Shown: positions 26,639 to 44,074, counted from the stretch's first letter. The stretch: DNA of 64,000 bases from Bradyrhizobium oligotrophicum S58 (GCF_000344805.1 NC_020453.1:5117001-5181000), one strand, 5' to 3'. Notes: generated by a model from the letters alone, not told the origin. A program made the numbers and translations.

Positions 26639-27048
26639 CTTGGCCTTCACCCTTCTCAACGTTTCGCACGGAGACCGCGACCGGTTTCCGCAAATTCTGT
26701 TTGAGGTTCCCCGCCTCACCGGGCCGTTTCGCGCGATCAAAACCCGCGCAAAACGAAATCGCGCCAACCGTTCATCGCTGAACGGAAAGCGCTTGCGCCA
26801 CAGAGGACCGCGATCGCTACCAATCAGCTTGCGCTGGTCGGCGGCCTACCGAGGTCATGCATCCGAAATTGGTCTCAAGAGAACAAGCTCGAGAGATCTA
26901 ATATCGTTTTGGCATTGCCTAGCTATGATCGACAGCGTTTGAGCGGCATTCGTCGAGGTTGGTGCCCGCTCCCGCCCGTTTCCGAAGGGGTTTGGGTGAT
27001 CCGTACCGACGCTAGCGAAGCTCACCGCCTGTCGTTGAGTGGCCGCCT
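26639..27048 (-). promoter_or_regulatory. Long 5' leader / intergenic region of the str operon
   Basis: About 410 bases between the predicted transcription start and rpsL hold no convincing gene. Open frames here lack homology. The length leaves room for S7/S12-type or growth-rate control, but no known motif was identified by eye. Confidence 0.45.
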
Positions 27049-27076
27049 TTTATAAGCGGTAAATATCCAAGTCAAG
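27049..27076 (-). promoter_or_regulatory. Probable promoter of the str operon
   Basis: On the - strand CTTGAC(T) (27070-27076) and TATAAA (27049-27054) are separated by 16 bases, an unusually AT-rich patch in this GC-rich genome. It points toward rpsL. The DNA further upstream (27077-27334) holds no gene I can support. Confidence 0.6.
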
Positions 27077-27334
27077 CAAAACGACACCGCAGGACGTTTA
27101 TCATGGCCCGGATAAGGCGGTCGCCAAAACCAACGGCCTGCGGCGGTCGCGGCATGCGGCGATCGCACTCTCCTGCAACTCCGTGGGGAGAAACAGGCCC
27201 CACATCCAGTTACCGCGGACAGCCTTCCGGGGCGCAGGTGCGAGCTTCGGCACCTCCCGAAACATCCAGAAACACGCAGGATAAGCCTTTTTTCGGCTTT
27301 GGGCGACAAGGATGGGGTCGCGACGAGGCGCCTA

Positions 27335-28546
27335 GTGACAAGATATACCGACATAGCGATCATTGGCGGCGGCCTGGCCGGCTCGATCGCGGCTGCCATG
27401 CTCGGAAAGGCGGGCGTATCAGCGATTCTCGTCGATCCTCATGCCGTCTACCCGCCCGACTTCCGAATCGAGAAGATTTCCGGCGCCGCGCAGATCGCCC
27501 GATTCCGTCGCACCGGCGTGGCGGACAAGGCGCTGCAGCAGGCGACCTTGGCTTCGGAGAACTGGGTCGCCCGATTCGGCCGCGTGCTCGACCATGCGCC
27601 GGTGCAGCAGTACGGCATCCCGTACGACGCGCTGGTGGCGGCCGTGCGCGCGCAGATCCCCGGCACGGTCGAGCGAATCGCGGCCAAGGCGGTGGCGATC
27701 ACGCCAAGCGAGGATCGCCAGTCGGTCGTCCTGTCCGACGGACAGGCGATCTCGGCGCGCCTCGTGGTGCTCGCCAATGGGCTGAACGTCGGACTTCGGC
27801 ACATGCTGGGAATCACCCGCAAGCTCACCAGCCCCGCCCATTCGATCTCGGTCGGCTTCGACCTGATCCCGGTCGGCCGTTCCGCCTTCCCGTTCCCGGC
27901 CATGACCTATTTCCAGGAACGGAGCAGCGCGCGCGTTCCCTACATCACCCTGTTTCCGATCGGCGACCGCATGCGCGCCAATCTGTTCGCCTATCGCGAC
28001 GTCGATGATCCCTGGCTGCGGGCGATCCGGCGCGCCCCGGCCGAAACGCTGGCAGGCGCCCTGCCCGGCCTGCGGCGGATCGCCGGTGACTACGCGGTCA
28101 GCGGGGAGGTCAAGGTCCGGCCCGCCGACCTCATCGTCAACAGCGGCTACCGCATGCCGGGCGTGGTGCTCGTCGGCGACGCCTTCTGCACCACCTGCCC
28201 TGTCACCGGCACCGGCTCCGACAAGGTGTTCACCGACGTCGAGCGCCTGTGCAGCCTCCACATTCCGCGCTGGTTGGCGACCGACGGCATGAGCGAGGCC
28301 AAGATCGCGGCGTTCTACGCCGATCCGGTCAAGACCGCCTGCGATGCCTGGTCGCTCGACGAGGCCTATCGGTTCCGCGAGGTCTCGATCGGCACCAGTC
28401 CCTATTGGCTGGCGCAGCGCTGGGCGAGGTTTGCGGTCTCCCTCGGCCGCGGCGTACGGCACCGTTTGGCTGGCCCTCTGCTCCAGGCACGCTCGCGTAG
28501 CCCGGATGAGCGCAGCGACATCCGGGGTCTCACCGAAAGCTCATGA
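27335..28546 (+). CDS. FAD-dependent oxidoreductase, monooxygenase/geranylgeranyl-reductase-like
   Basis: About 403 residues. N-terminal dinucleotide-binding motif IIGGGLAGSIAAAML followed by an acidic position in ILVDPHA. A later GVVLVGDAFCTTCPVTGTG segment corresponds to the second FAD motif (GD) of the p-hydroxybenzoate-hydroxylase fold. GTG at 27335 (MTRYTDIAIIGGG) with GAGG upstream is preferred over TTG at 27299. The last roughly 17 residues (about RSPDERSDIRGLTESS) are encoded by the left arm of a family A palindromic repeat, and the stop lies inside it. Divergent from rpsL and convergent with the ABC exporter gene. Substrate unknown. Confidence 0.75.
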   Translation: MTRYTDIAIIGGGLAGSIAAAMLGKAGVSAILVDPHAVYPPDFRIEKISGAAQIARFRRTGVADKALQQATLASENWVARFGRVLDHAPVQQYGIPYDALVAAVRAQIPGTVERIAAKAVAITPSEDRQSVVLSDGQAISARLVVLANGLNVGLRHMLGITRKLTSPAHSISVGFDLIPVGRSAFPFPAMTYFQERSSARVPYITLFPIGDRMRANLFAYRDVDDPWLRAIRRAPAETLAGALPGLRRIAGDYAVSGEVKVRPADLIVNSGYRMPGVVLVGDAFCTTCPVTGTGSDKVFTDVERLCSLHIPRWLATDGMSEAKIAAFYADPVKTACDAWSLDEAYRFREVSIGTSPYWLAQRWARFAVSLGRGVRHRLAGPLLQARSRSPDERSDIRGLTESS

Positions 28547-28580
28547 GGTCCCGCATATCGCTGCGCTCATGCGGGCTACG
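28496..28580. repeat. Palindromic repeat family A, copy 4 (overlaps a coding 3' end)
   Basis: CGTAGCCCGGATGAGCGCAG and CTGCGCTCATGCGGGCTACG arms. It contains the stop codon of the FAD oxidoreductase (28546) and ends 2 bp before the stop codon of the convergent ABC gene (28583). Confidence 0.93.
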
Positions 28581-28582
28581 CG

Positions 28583-30922
28583 TTACTCCTCGTCGTCCTC
28601 GTCCTCGTCCTCATCATCCTCGTCGTCATCGTCATCTTCCTTGTCCGCCTGATCGAGCCGGCTCGGCTGATGGCCCTGGTCGTCCCAGAGCTTGCGATAG
28701 ACGCCGTTCATGGCCAGGAGCTCGGCGTGGCTGCCGCGCTCGATCGCGCGGCCGCCGGAGATGACGATGATCTCGTCCATCTCGACCACCGAGGTCAGGC
28801 GGTGGGTCGACCAGATCATGGTGCGGCCCTTGGCGACCTTCAGCAGCGTGCGGTTGATCGCCGCTTCCGTGGTCTGGTCGAGCGCCGAGGTCGCCTCGTC
28901 GAGCAGCAGCACGGAGGGATTGCGGATGATGGCGCGCGCGATCGCGATGCGCTGGCGCTGGCCGCCGGACAGCGTGTCGCCGCGCTCGCCGACGAGGGTG
29001 TCGTATTTCTGCGGCAGGCTCATGATGTAGCGGTGGATCTCGGCCTTCTTCGCCGCCTCCTCCACCTCCGCATCGGTGGCGCCCTCCTTGCCGAGCCGGA
29101 TGTTCTCCCGCAGCGACATGTTGAACAGCATGTTTTCCTGGAACACCACCGCCATGCTGCCGCGCAGCGAATCGCGCGTGACCTTCCGGATATCGACGCC
29201 GTCGATGGTGACGCGGCCTTCATCGGGCACGTAGAGCCGCAGGATCAGATTGAGCAGCGTGCTCTTGCCCGAGCCGGAAGGACCGACGATCGCGATGCGC
29301 TTGCCGACATCGAGCCTGAGGCTGAGATTGTCGAGCACTGGGGTCTGGCTGCCCTCGTACTGGAAGCCGACGCGCTCGAACGTGATGTCGTGGCTGATGC
29401 GCGGCAGATCCGGCGCGCCCGGCCGGTCGGCGCCGCGGGTCGGCTCGTCCAGCAGCTCCTGCATGTGGCGGATCGCGGCCGCCGAGGAGATCGACACCGG
29501 GAGGAAGTGCATGACATGGGCGATATTGTACGACACCTCCCAGAACGCGCTCTCGAAGGTCACGAAGGTCCCGATCGTGATCTGGCCCTTGGTGGCGAGA
29601 TAGGCACCGAGCGCGAGCACGACGAGATGCAGCAGGAGAACGGAGATCGTGACGGTGCGCTCGACCATGGTCGACAGGAACATCGCATCCGCCATCTTGC
29701 GCCGTGCCGCGTCATTCCGGAAGCTGAACCAGCCGAACACCTTGCGATGCAGGCTGAAGGCCTTGATGACGGCCTGCGCCGCGATGTTCTCCTGGATGAC
29801 GCCGAGCAGTGACGCCTCGTTGAGCTTCTGCTCGTAATTGGCCTGGACGGCCTTGGGCGTCAGGATGCGCGGGCCGATCAGGGTGATCGGGAACACCAGC
29901 AGCGCGATCGCGGCGAGCTGCCAGTTCAGGAACAGCATCAGGATGATGCCGGCGATGAGCTCCAGCAGCGGCAGCGCCGCGCTGTTGGCGAAGGTCTTGA
30001 CCACGCCCTCGAACGCCGACATGTCGACCGAGAAGCGCGACAGGATCTCACCGCGCTTGGTGCGCTGGAAATACGCCGCCGGCAGGTTCTGCACGTGGTC
30101 GAACAGGCGCGTGCGCACATCCGAGATGACGCAAGCGGCGAGACGCGCATCCCAGCGCTCATAGAGCACGGCGACGATCGAGGTGAAGATGCCGGCCGCT
30201 GCGAGCACGCCGAGAATGCGGTAGAGCGCCTCGAAATCCTCCTCGCCGAGCGCGTCGTCGATCAGGAACTTGAGGCTGAGCGGCATGATGACGTTGAACA
30301 GCGTCTCGATCAGGACGCCGATCCCCACGAAGGCCAGCATCTTCTTGTATTTCGAGAGCAGCGGCCTGACGAAGCCGTAGATCGTCGCGAGCGCGCCGGC
30401 AGCCTCGCGCGCGCTATAGACGACGAGATCCTCGTCATCATCGTCGTCGTCGAGATCGTCGTCCTCGCCCTCGCCGTCCTCGTCGTCGGAAGGCGGCGGC
30501 GCAGGCTTGCTGGCCTGTGGCAGCTTTGAGGGCTCCGCCGGCTTTGAGGGCTGTGGCGGCTTGGAAGGCTGCGCCGGCTCTGGAGGCTGCGCCGGCTTGG
30601 CTGCCTCCGGCGGCGTGCGGGCCAGTATCGGCTCGGAAGGCTGCGGCACTTCGGTCGTCGTCGGCGGGGCGGCGGCAACCGGTGCTTGAGTTGCCGGCGG
30701 CGATTCGGGTGTCGTTGGCGTCGCGGGCGCGGCGGTTCCAGAAAGCCGCTTTGCGATCTCGGCAGCGGCGCCGGCGGCAGCCGCAATTCGTTCGCCAGCG
30801 ATCCGATCGTCTTCAGTCTGACCGGGCGCAGCCGAGCCCGAACCGGATTTCGAACCTCGCTTCGAGCCTGATTTGGAGGCCGGACTCGACCCTGACTTGG
30901 ACTCTGGTTTCTTGGGCGCCAT
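28583..30922 (-). CDS. ABC exporter half-transporter with charged low-complexity ends
   Basis: 779 residues. Residues 1-35 are Lys/Ser/Gly-rich (SKSGSKRGSKSGS), about 45-140 Ala/Pro-rich with repeated QPSKP units, and about 147-166 strongly acidic. A six-helix exporter membrane domain follows (about 180-480), then an ATPase with Walker A GPSGSGKST near 550, signature LSGGQRQR near 650, Walker B VLLLDEATSALD near 670 and the H-loop STHRLTSV. The last 20 or so residues are almost all Asp/Glu. Typical exporters of the MsbA type are about 580-620 residues, so the extra length is all low complexity. It probably works as a homodimer. The amine oxidase-methyltransferase gene 86 bp upstream may be co-transcribed. 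Substrate unknown. Confidence 0.9.
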   Translation of the reverse strand: MAPKKPESKSGSSPASKSGSKRGSKSGSGSAAPGQTEDDRIAGERIAAAAGAAAEIAKRLSGTAAPATPTTPESPPATQAPVAAAPPTTTEVPQPSEPILARTPPEAAKPAQPPEPAQPSKPPQPSKPAEPSKLPQASKPAPPPSDDEDGEGEDDDLDDDDDDEDLVVYSAREAAGALATIYGFVRPLLSKYKKMLAFVGIGVLIETLFNVIMPLSLKFLIDDALGEEDFEALYRILGVLAAAGIFTSIVAVLYERWDARLAACVISDVRTRLFDHVQNLPAAYFQRTKRGEILSRFSVDMSAFEGVVKTFANSAALPLLELIAGIILMLFLNWQLAAIALLVFPITLIGPRILTPKAVQANYEQKLNEASLLGVIQENIAAQAVIKAFSLHRKVFGWFSFRNDAARRKMADAMFLSTMVERTVTISVLLLHLVVLALGAYLATKGQITIGTFVTFESAFWEVSYNIAHVMHFLPVSISSAAAIRHMQELLDEPTRGADRPGAPDLPRISHDITFERVGFQYEGSQTPVLDNLSLRLDVGKRIAIVGPSGSGKSTLLNLILRLYVPDEGRVTIDGVDIRKVTRDSLRGSMAVVFQENMLFNMSLRENIRLGKEGATDAEVEEAAKKAEIHRYIMSLPQKYDTLVGERGDTLSGGQRQRIAIARAIIRNPSVLLLDEATSALDQTTEAAINRTLLKVAKGRTMIWSTHRLTSVVEMDEIIVISGGRAIERGSHAELLAMNGVYRKLWDDQGHQPSRLDQADKEDDDDDEDDEDEDEDDEE

Positions 30923-31008
30923 GCAACCAACCGAAGCAGCGTGGCCGACGACGCGCCAGCCTTGCGCGTCAGGCCTTTAACATCTGCACAGCGCCGCGGC
31001 CAGCGTCC

Positions 31009-33072
31009 TCAATCTTCGTCCTCGACCTTGTCGAAGAACGAGTAACGCAGGCTGTCCGCGTCCGCATACCACTGGCCCGGGCCCTTGTTGGCGGCCAGGG
31101 TCGCAGCCCACACCTCATCGGTGCAATCGCGGCGGTGCATGGCAAGATCGAAGCCGTTGCCGAAGAACAGCTCCGACCACTCCCACCAGGTGCCGAGCTT
31201 CTTGACGCCGCGCAGCAGGTCGTAGCGGTCGACCAGCGCCGGCGCCATGTCCGAGGTGATCGAGCCGAACACGAGGCCGGTCTTGACCACGCGGTTGAGC
31301 TCACGAATCGCGCGCCCGACCTGCTTGTCGCCGAGGTGGCAGAGGCTGGTCTCGAACACGAAATCGAACTCGCCGGCCTTGAACGGCATGTCGGTGATCG
31401 AGCCGAGCTTGTTGTACTTCCTGAGCGCCTTCGGCGTCTTGCCGTGGATGTAGCGGTTGTTCTCGATGCCCCAGGCATCGATCCCGCGCTCGCGCAGCGC
31501 GCCCACCAGTTCGCCACTGGCGGAGCCGGCGACCAGGAGCTTGTAGCCCTTGCCCTTGCTGGCCCGGTTCCAGACGATCTTGATCAGGCCGGTCAAATAG
31601 TCCGGGTCGGTGAAGTGCGCCCAGGATTCGCTATACGGACCCTGCCCGCGATAATTGTCGAAATAGTCGCGGTCGATCTTGTCGGACAGCGGCATCTCGG
31701 CCTGCGAGCGCGCGCGGCGCAGCCGCATCATCTCGGTCAGGATGATGTCGGTGGCGGCATCGGAGGAATCGAGCAGCCCGTTCAAGGTCGAATCGAACAG
31801 ATAGTCGCCGACCACCACGATGCCGGGATGCTCCTTCGGCTCCGGCCGGTGATTGGTCATCACGTCGCGCACCGGCAGGCCGCCGGGCAGCGCATTGACC
31901 GACGACAGCCAGCGATGGATCTTGCCTTCCAGGAAGTGCGCCCTGCTATCGCCAAGCGCAGCCGGGAGCGACTTCAGCGCGGCATCGATCAGTTCCTGAT
32001 CCGAGAGGTTGGCGAAGGCGAGCGCATCCGAGCCTGCGATCAGCCAGTTCAGCACGCCGTGCTTGCCGACATCGTGGCGCGAGCCCTCATTGTAGATGCA
32101 GCAGCCGCCGAACGCCTCGGACATGAACCAGGAGCCCGGGATCTTGTCGCCCCAGAACGGCTCGTCGAACAGGATCGAGACCCGCAGATAATGCGCCGGG
32201 CGGTCGAAATAGGCGACGTGCTTGACCATAGACTGGCGCAGCTTCTCACCCTCCCAGCCGACCGTCGACAGCCAGGAATGCGGCAGGCACACCAGCACGA
32301 GATCGAACTCGCGCGTCTCGGGCCCCTTGCCGTTCATCATGTTGAGCCGGTAGCGGCCCTGTTCGGTCTTGCCGATGCGCAGCACGCGGTGATTGAGCTG
32401 GATGTCCGCGTCGACCTCGGAGCGCAGGCACTCGATCAGCTGTTCGTTGCCGTTCTGGATCGAGTACAGGCCGATGTAGTCGTCGATATCCATCACGAAG
32501 TTCTTGAGCGCGTTGAGGCCATTGGTGTTGTGGGCCTCGGTCGCAAGGTCGGAGCGCGACATCACCTTGAAAAAGCGCTTGGCGGTGGCGTCCTCGACCT
32601 CCTCGTCGAGCAGCTCCTCGCAGGTCTTGTAGGCCCAGGGGTGCTCGTTGTCGTGGGCGCCGACACCTTCGTAATATTCGACTGGCGACATCACCTCGGT
32701 GCAGCGCTTGCGGAACGCCTCGACGGCGGCAGCCGTCTTCGGCCCGTATCTGCGGCGCAGCCCCGGCACGTCGTCGAGCAGCTCGCCGTCGAGCTGGACC
32801 TGCAAGGCATCCATCGGAATCGTCTGCAGGCCGAAATGCTGGATCAGCTCGCGCAGCGGATCGGGACCGGTCATCGAGTAGTCGTAGATCTCGGCGACAC
32901 CGGCTTCGTACATCGCCGGCGCACTATCGAACTTGCGCGTCACGATCTTGCCGCCGAGGCGGTCGGATGCTTCGAAGATCGTCACCTTGCAGAGATCGCC
33001 GAGTTTGCGCCTCAGGTACCAGGCGCTCATCAGGCCGCCCGGACCGCCACCAACAATCGCAAGGTCAAGCAT
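31009..33072 (-). CDS. Fused flavin amine oxidase-like / SAM-dependent methyltransferase
   Basis: 687 residues in two parts. Residues 1 to about 460 match flavin-containing amine oxidoreductases: AIVGGGPGG at 5-13, the ADP-contact EASDRLGGK, and the C-terminal FAD segment GIVVVGDYLFDSTLNGLLDS. Residues about 500-687 resemble a class I methyltransferase: KLLVAGSASGELVGALRERG (motif I variant, near 510), acidic GIENN, and GEFDFVFETSLCHLG. No frameshift separates the halves. It is upstream of the ABC exporter on the same strand, suggesting that the enzyme makes or modifies an exported compound. The substrate is not evident. Polyamine, amino acid or lipid-linked amine are all possible. Confidence 0.8.
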   Translation of the reverse strand: MLDLAIVGGGPGGLMSAWYLRRKLGDLCKVTIFEASDRLGGKIVTRKFDSAPAMYEAGVAEIYDYSMTGPDPLRELIQHFGLQTIPMDALQVQLDGELLDDVPGLRRRYGPKTAAAVEAFRKRCTEVMSPVEYYEGVGAHDNEHPWAYKTCEELLDEEVEDATAKRFFKVMSRSDLATEAHNTNGLNALKNFVMDIDDYIGLYSIQNGNEQLIECLRSEVDADIQLNHRVLRIGKTEQGRYRLNMMNGKGPETREFDLVLVCLPHSWLSTVGWEGEKLRQSMVKHVAYFDRPAHYLRVSILFDEPFWGDKIPGSWFMSEAFGGCCIYNEGSRHDVGKHGVLNWLIAGSDALAFANLSDQELIDAALKSLPAALGDSRAHFLEGKIHRWLSSVNALPGGLPVRDVMTNHRPEPKEHPGIVVVGDYLFDSTLNGLLDSSDAATDIILTEMMRLRRARSQAEMPLSDKIDRDYFDNYRGQGPYSESWAHFTDPDYLTGLIKIVWNRASKGKGYKLLVAGSASGELVGALRERGIDAWGIENNRYIHGKTPKALRKYNKLGSITDMPFKAGEFDFVFETSLCHLGDKQVGRAIRELNRVVKTGLVFGSITSDMAPALVDRYDLLRGVKKLGTWWEWSELFFGNGFDLAMHRRDCTDEVWAATLAANKGPGQWYADADSLRYSFFDKVEDED

Positions 33073-33321
33073 CGAAGTTCCGCCATCTCCGGCTGTCAGC
33101 GACGTCGCCGGTCGTCCGTGTCACGGGTCCTGCCACCCTTCGGGCCCCATCAGCCATAGCGTATCCGCTCCGCACAGGGTTTGCGCCCACGCAAATCGGC
33201 GCATCTCATTAGCGGTCCCGGAAATCACTTCGGCGGATCAGATGATCCAAAAAGCGCCTTTGTCCCTGAAGGGAAGATGAACAACAGGGCTGCAGCGCGG
33301 CAACAGGAGAAGATAATGTTA
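33073..33321. other. Intergenic region between rpoC terminator and the fusion gene
   Basis: About 250 bases upstream of the amine oxidase-methyltransferase gene with no convincing gene. It presumably holds that gene's promoter, which I could not place. Confidence 0.4.
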
Positions 33322-33349
33322 AAAAAGGCCGGCAAAGGCCGGCCTTTTT
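33322..33349 (-). terminator. Bidirectional rho-independent terminator after rpoC
   Basis: A perfect 12-bp stem (AAAAAGGCCGGC / GCCGGCCTTTTT) with a 4-base loop lies 64 bp beyond the rpoC stop. It has A- and T-runs on both sides, so it can work in either direction. It ends the rpoBC transcript and isolates the downstream island. Confidence 0.93.
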
Positions 33350-33412
33350 CTATGCTCGATGAACGTACGGCAGAACCAAGCACCGCTGGCCGGGTTCGCC
33401 GTGGTCGTTCGT

Positions 33413-37612
<4,200 letters not shown>

Positions 37613-37742
37613 CGTATTCTCCTCGCAGGCCGATCGGGGGTCGGCCGCAAATTCGAAAATCTCGCAACGGGCGCCCTGTCCTGACCCGCGGGGGAAGGCG
37701 CCGGCACCCGGCCGTCCATGACGGCCGGGCCTGATGTCGTGG

Positions 37743-41861
<4,119 letters not shown>

Positions 41862-42407
41862 CGTGGCCTCTCATTTCGTCGCCCGGAGGGGCGAACCTTC
41901 CGAAACAGCAGCTGCCACCGCCATCTCGGGTTGAATTTCGATCCATTTCGAGGGTCGAAAGTGCAGAGCGCGGAACGGAAACGTCCCAGATCTGTTCTTC
42001 AGACCAGCAAAACGCAAAACGACGCGCGAGGCGCGAGGGCGCACCCGCTCGTCACAACCATCTCGTCACGGACTGCAAAAGCCCGAAATTGCCTATCTCC
42101 CAACGGTCCACGGTCGGAGACGCCACTCCACCGATAACCGGCTTTTCGTGCTGCCGACCCAATATGGGCCGACGATAACCGAGATTCGAGGGGGAAGCCC
42201 CCAAATCTCCACACTTTTTCGTGTTCGGCCCGCAACGGGCGATCCTGTTGCACGCCTTTTGCAGTATCCCGGGCCGCACCCGACACCTCTGCAAAACTCT
42301 TTGTCCCGATGATGACCGGGCGATGTTACCACCCGGTCACCAGAATCTCTCGAAACCTTCCGACCTGCCTCAGGCTGCCGAAAGGTTTCGCTTGCGCAAT
42401 CTTGCGA
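41862..42407 (-). promoter_or_regulatory. rplL-rpoB intergenic region with two hairpins
   Basis: About 545 bases without a convincing gene. Just past rplL on the - strand lies a 12-bp stem CGAAACCTTTCG / CGGAAGGTTTCG (42351-42390, one mismatch). A second stem, TGACCGGG / CCCGGTCA (42313-42339), follows. Neither has a U-tract. The position corresponds to the attenuator/RNase III region between rplL and rpoB in E. coli, so partial termination or processing is plausible here. Confidence 0.55.
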
Positions 42408-42779
42408 TTACTTGAGCTCGATCTTGGCGCCAGCCTTCTCGAGCTGAGCCTTGATCTTCTCGGCCTCGTCCTTGTTGACGCCTTCCTTGACCGGCTTCGG
42501 AGCGCCCTCGACCAGGTCCTTGGCTTCCTTCAGGCCCAGGCCGGTGATGGCGCGGACTTCCTTGATGACCTCGATCTTCTTGTCGCCGGCGCCAGCCAGG
42601 ACAACGGTGAACTCGGTCTTCTCTTCCGCCGGAGCAGCGGCGGCAGCGGCCGGGCCGGCAACCGCGACGGCGGCAGCGGCGGACACGCCCCACTTCTCTT
42701 CCAGGAGCTTCGCGAGCTCGGCGGCCTCGAGAACGGTGAGCGAGGACAGGTCGTCGACGATTTTCTGCAAGTCAGCCAT
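42408..42779 (-). CDS. rplL: 50S ribosomal protein L7/L12
   Basis: 123 residues. N-terminal dimerisation part, Ala/Pro hinge ([20 protein letters not shown]), and C-terminal factor-binding domain [20 protein letters not shown] with [20 protein letters not shown]. Forms the stalk together with L10. Confidence 0.99.
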   Translation of the reverse strand: MADLQKIVDDLSSLTVLEAAELAKLLEEKWGVSAAAAVAVAGPAAAAAAPAEEKTEFTVVLAGAGDKKIEVIKEVRAITGLGLKEAKDLVEGAPKPVKEGVNKDEAEKIKAQLEKAGAKIELK

Positions 42780-42839
42780 TGATCTACTTCCTTAAGATGG
42801 TTCGGTTCGAAACCAGGTTTTGAGTGTTTGCGAAGGGCG

Positions 42840-43358
42840 TCAGGCCGCTTCGCCCTTTGAGGCATGAGCCTGAATGACGCGCGCGACCTTGGCCGCGGGT
42901 GCATTGGCGAGCTGGGCGAGCTTGGTCGCCGGAGCCTGGATCAGGCCGACGAGCTTGCCGCGCAGTTCGTCCAGCGACGGCAGCGAGGCGAGTGCCTTGA
43001 CGCTGTCGACATTCAGGACGGTTTTACCCATGGAGCCGCCGAGGATGACGAACTTTTCGTTCGCCTTGGCGAATTCCATGGCAACCTTGGGCGCCGCGAC
43101 AGGATCGTTTGAAGTTGCGATCACGGTCGGCCCCTTCAACAGGGAACCGATGCCGACGACGTCCGTGCCTTCAAGAGCAATTTTGGCGAGACGGTTCTTC
43201 GAGACCTTCACCGACGCGCCAGCCTGCTTCATCTGCATGCGCAGCTTCTGCATCTGGGCCACGGTAAGGCCGGAATAGTGAGCGACGACCGCGACGCCCG
43301 TGGTCTTGAAGACCTCGTGCAGCTCCTCGACCGCCTCTTTTTTTGCCGCTCGTTCCAC
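42840..43358 (-). CDS. rplJ: 50S ribosomal protein L10
   Basis: 172 residues, [20 protein letters not shown] with [20 protein letters not shown] and C-terminal helices that anchor L7/L12. Stalk base protein and, in E. coli, autogenous repressor with L12. 60 bp before rplL. Confidence 0.98.
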   Translation of the reverse strand: MERAAKKEAVEELHEVFKTTGVAVVAHYSGLTVAQMQKLRMQMKQAGASVKVSKNRLAKIALEGTDVVGIGSLLKGPTVIATSNDPVAAPKVAMEFAKANEKFVILGGSMGKTVLNVDSVKALASLPSLDELRGKLVGLIQAPATKLAQLANAPAAKVARVIQAHASKGEAA

Positions 43359-43926
43359 AGCAAGCTCTCTCCGGTTGGCGGCCTTCGCCAGAAAGCGGGA
43401 CCGCCGGGTTAAACCCGCCGTCCCACCAAACCCGACCTCTGGACGCTTAAGGACCCCGAGGACACGTCAGGCAGCACGACGATGAATAGCCTGCCCTTCC
43501 GAAGGCCTGATCGGCCCAGGGAGTGTCGAGGTTCGAACCAAACCTTGCATGTGACCCGCGACCAGCGCGAGACGACATGCCGAAATCCGGTCTTCACCCG
43601 TCTATGCAGGCTGTATGATTAAGCCATTGAGGAAATTGGATTCCGCGCCGGCGCCTGCAGTCTCGGACAGGATTCGGAGGGATCGGCGGACCGACCTCCC
43701 CTGCGGCATTTTCGAGAGCAGAAAGATCCTTCTTCCTTCCGAGAAATCCAAACGGATATCCTCAAAAGGAATGTTGGCTCCCCTCAACTTTCGGAATGCG
43801 CACACGGGCGCGCCAGCAAAAGCCGACCCGCCCGGAAGCCGGTTCTTTAACCGCTCGATCGCGACTTGCCAAGACCCCAAGAGCAAAAATCGCACCAGTT
43901 CGGCCATGCCGGGGCCCCGTGGGCCC
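43359..43926 (-). promoter_or_regulatory. rplJ leader / intergenic region
   Basis: About 570 bases with no supported gene. A strong stem-loop GGGAC...GTCCC with inner GGGTTTAACCC lies at 43397-43424, about 40 bases before the rplJ start, where an L10-binding leader would be expected. No clear -35/-10 pair was found by eye. Confidence 0.45.
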
Positions 43927-44042
43927 CGTAGCCCGCATGAGCGACAGCCGGCGCGCGGGACGCGCGTCGGCGACAGCGACATGCGGGGTATCACGTGCTG
44001 TGCCGGAGAACCCGGATGTCGCTATCGCTCATCCGGGCTACG
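43927..44042. repeat. Palindromic repeat family A, copy 5 (long variant)
   Basis: CGTAGCCCGCATGAGCGACA at the left and GCTCATCCGGGCTACG at the right, with an internal extra hairpin (CCGGCGCGCGGGACGCGCGTCGG) in the left arm. Confidence 0.88.
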
Positions 44043-44074
44043 GGGAATCGCGCGCGCAGGGGCGCGATCCCGCC

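Noticed and set aside
27022..27399. 125-codon - strand frame upstream of rpsL
   Set aside because: It overlaps the promoter-like sequence and the start of the divergent FAD gene, and has no homology.
30517..33159. 880-codon + strand frame across the ABC and amine oxidase genes
   Set aside because: It crosses two clear - strand genes and their spacer, so it is an antisense artefact of composition.
43602..43994. Open frame of about 130 codons in the rplJ upstream region
   Set aside because: It begins inside a palindromic repeat, shows no family resemblance, and lies in a probable leader or promoter region.
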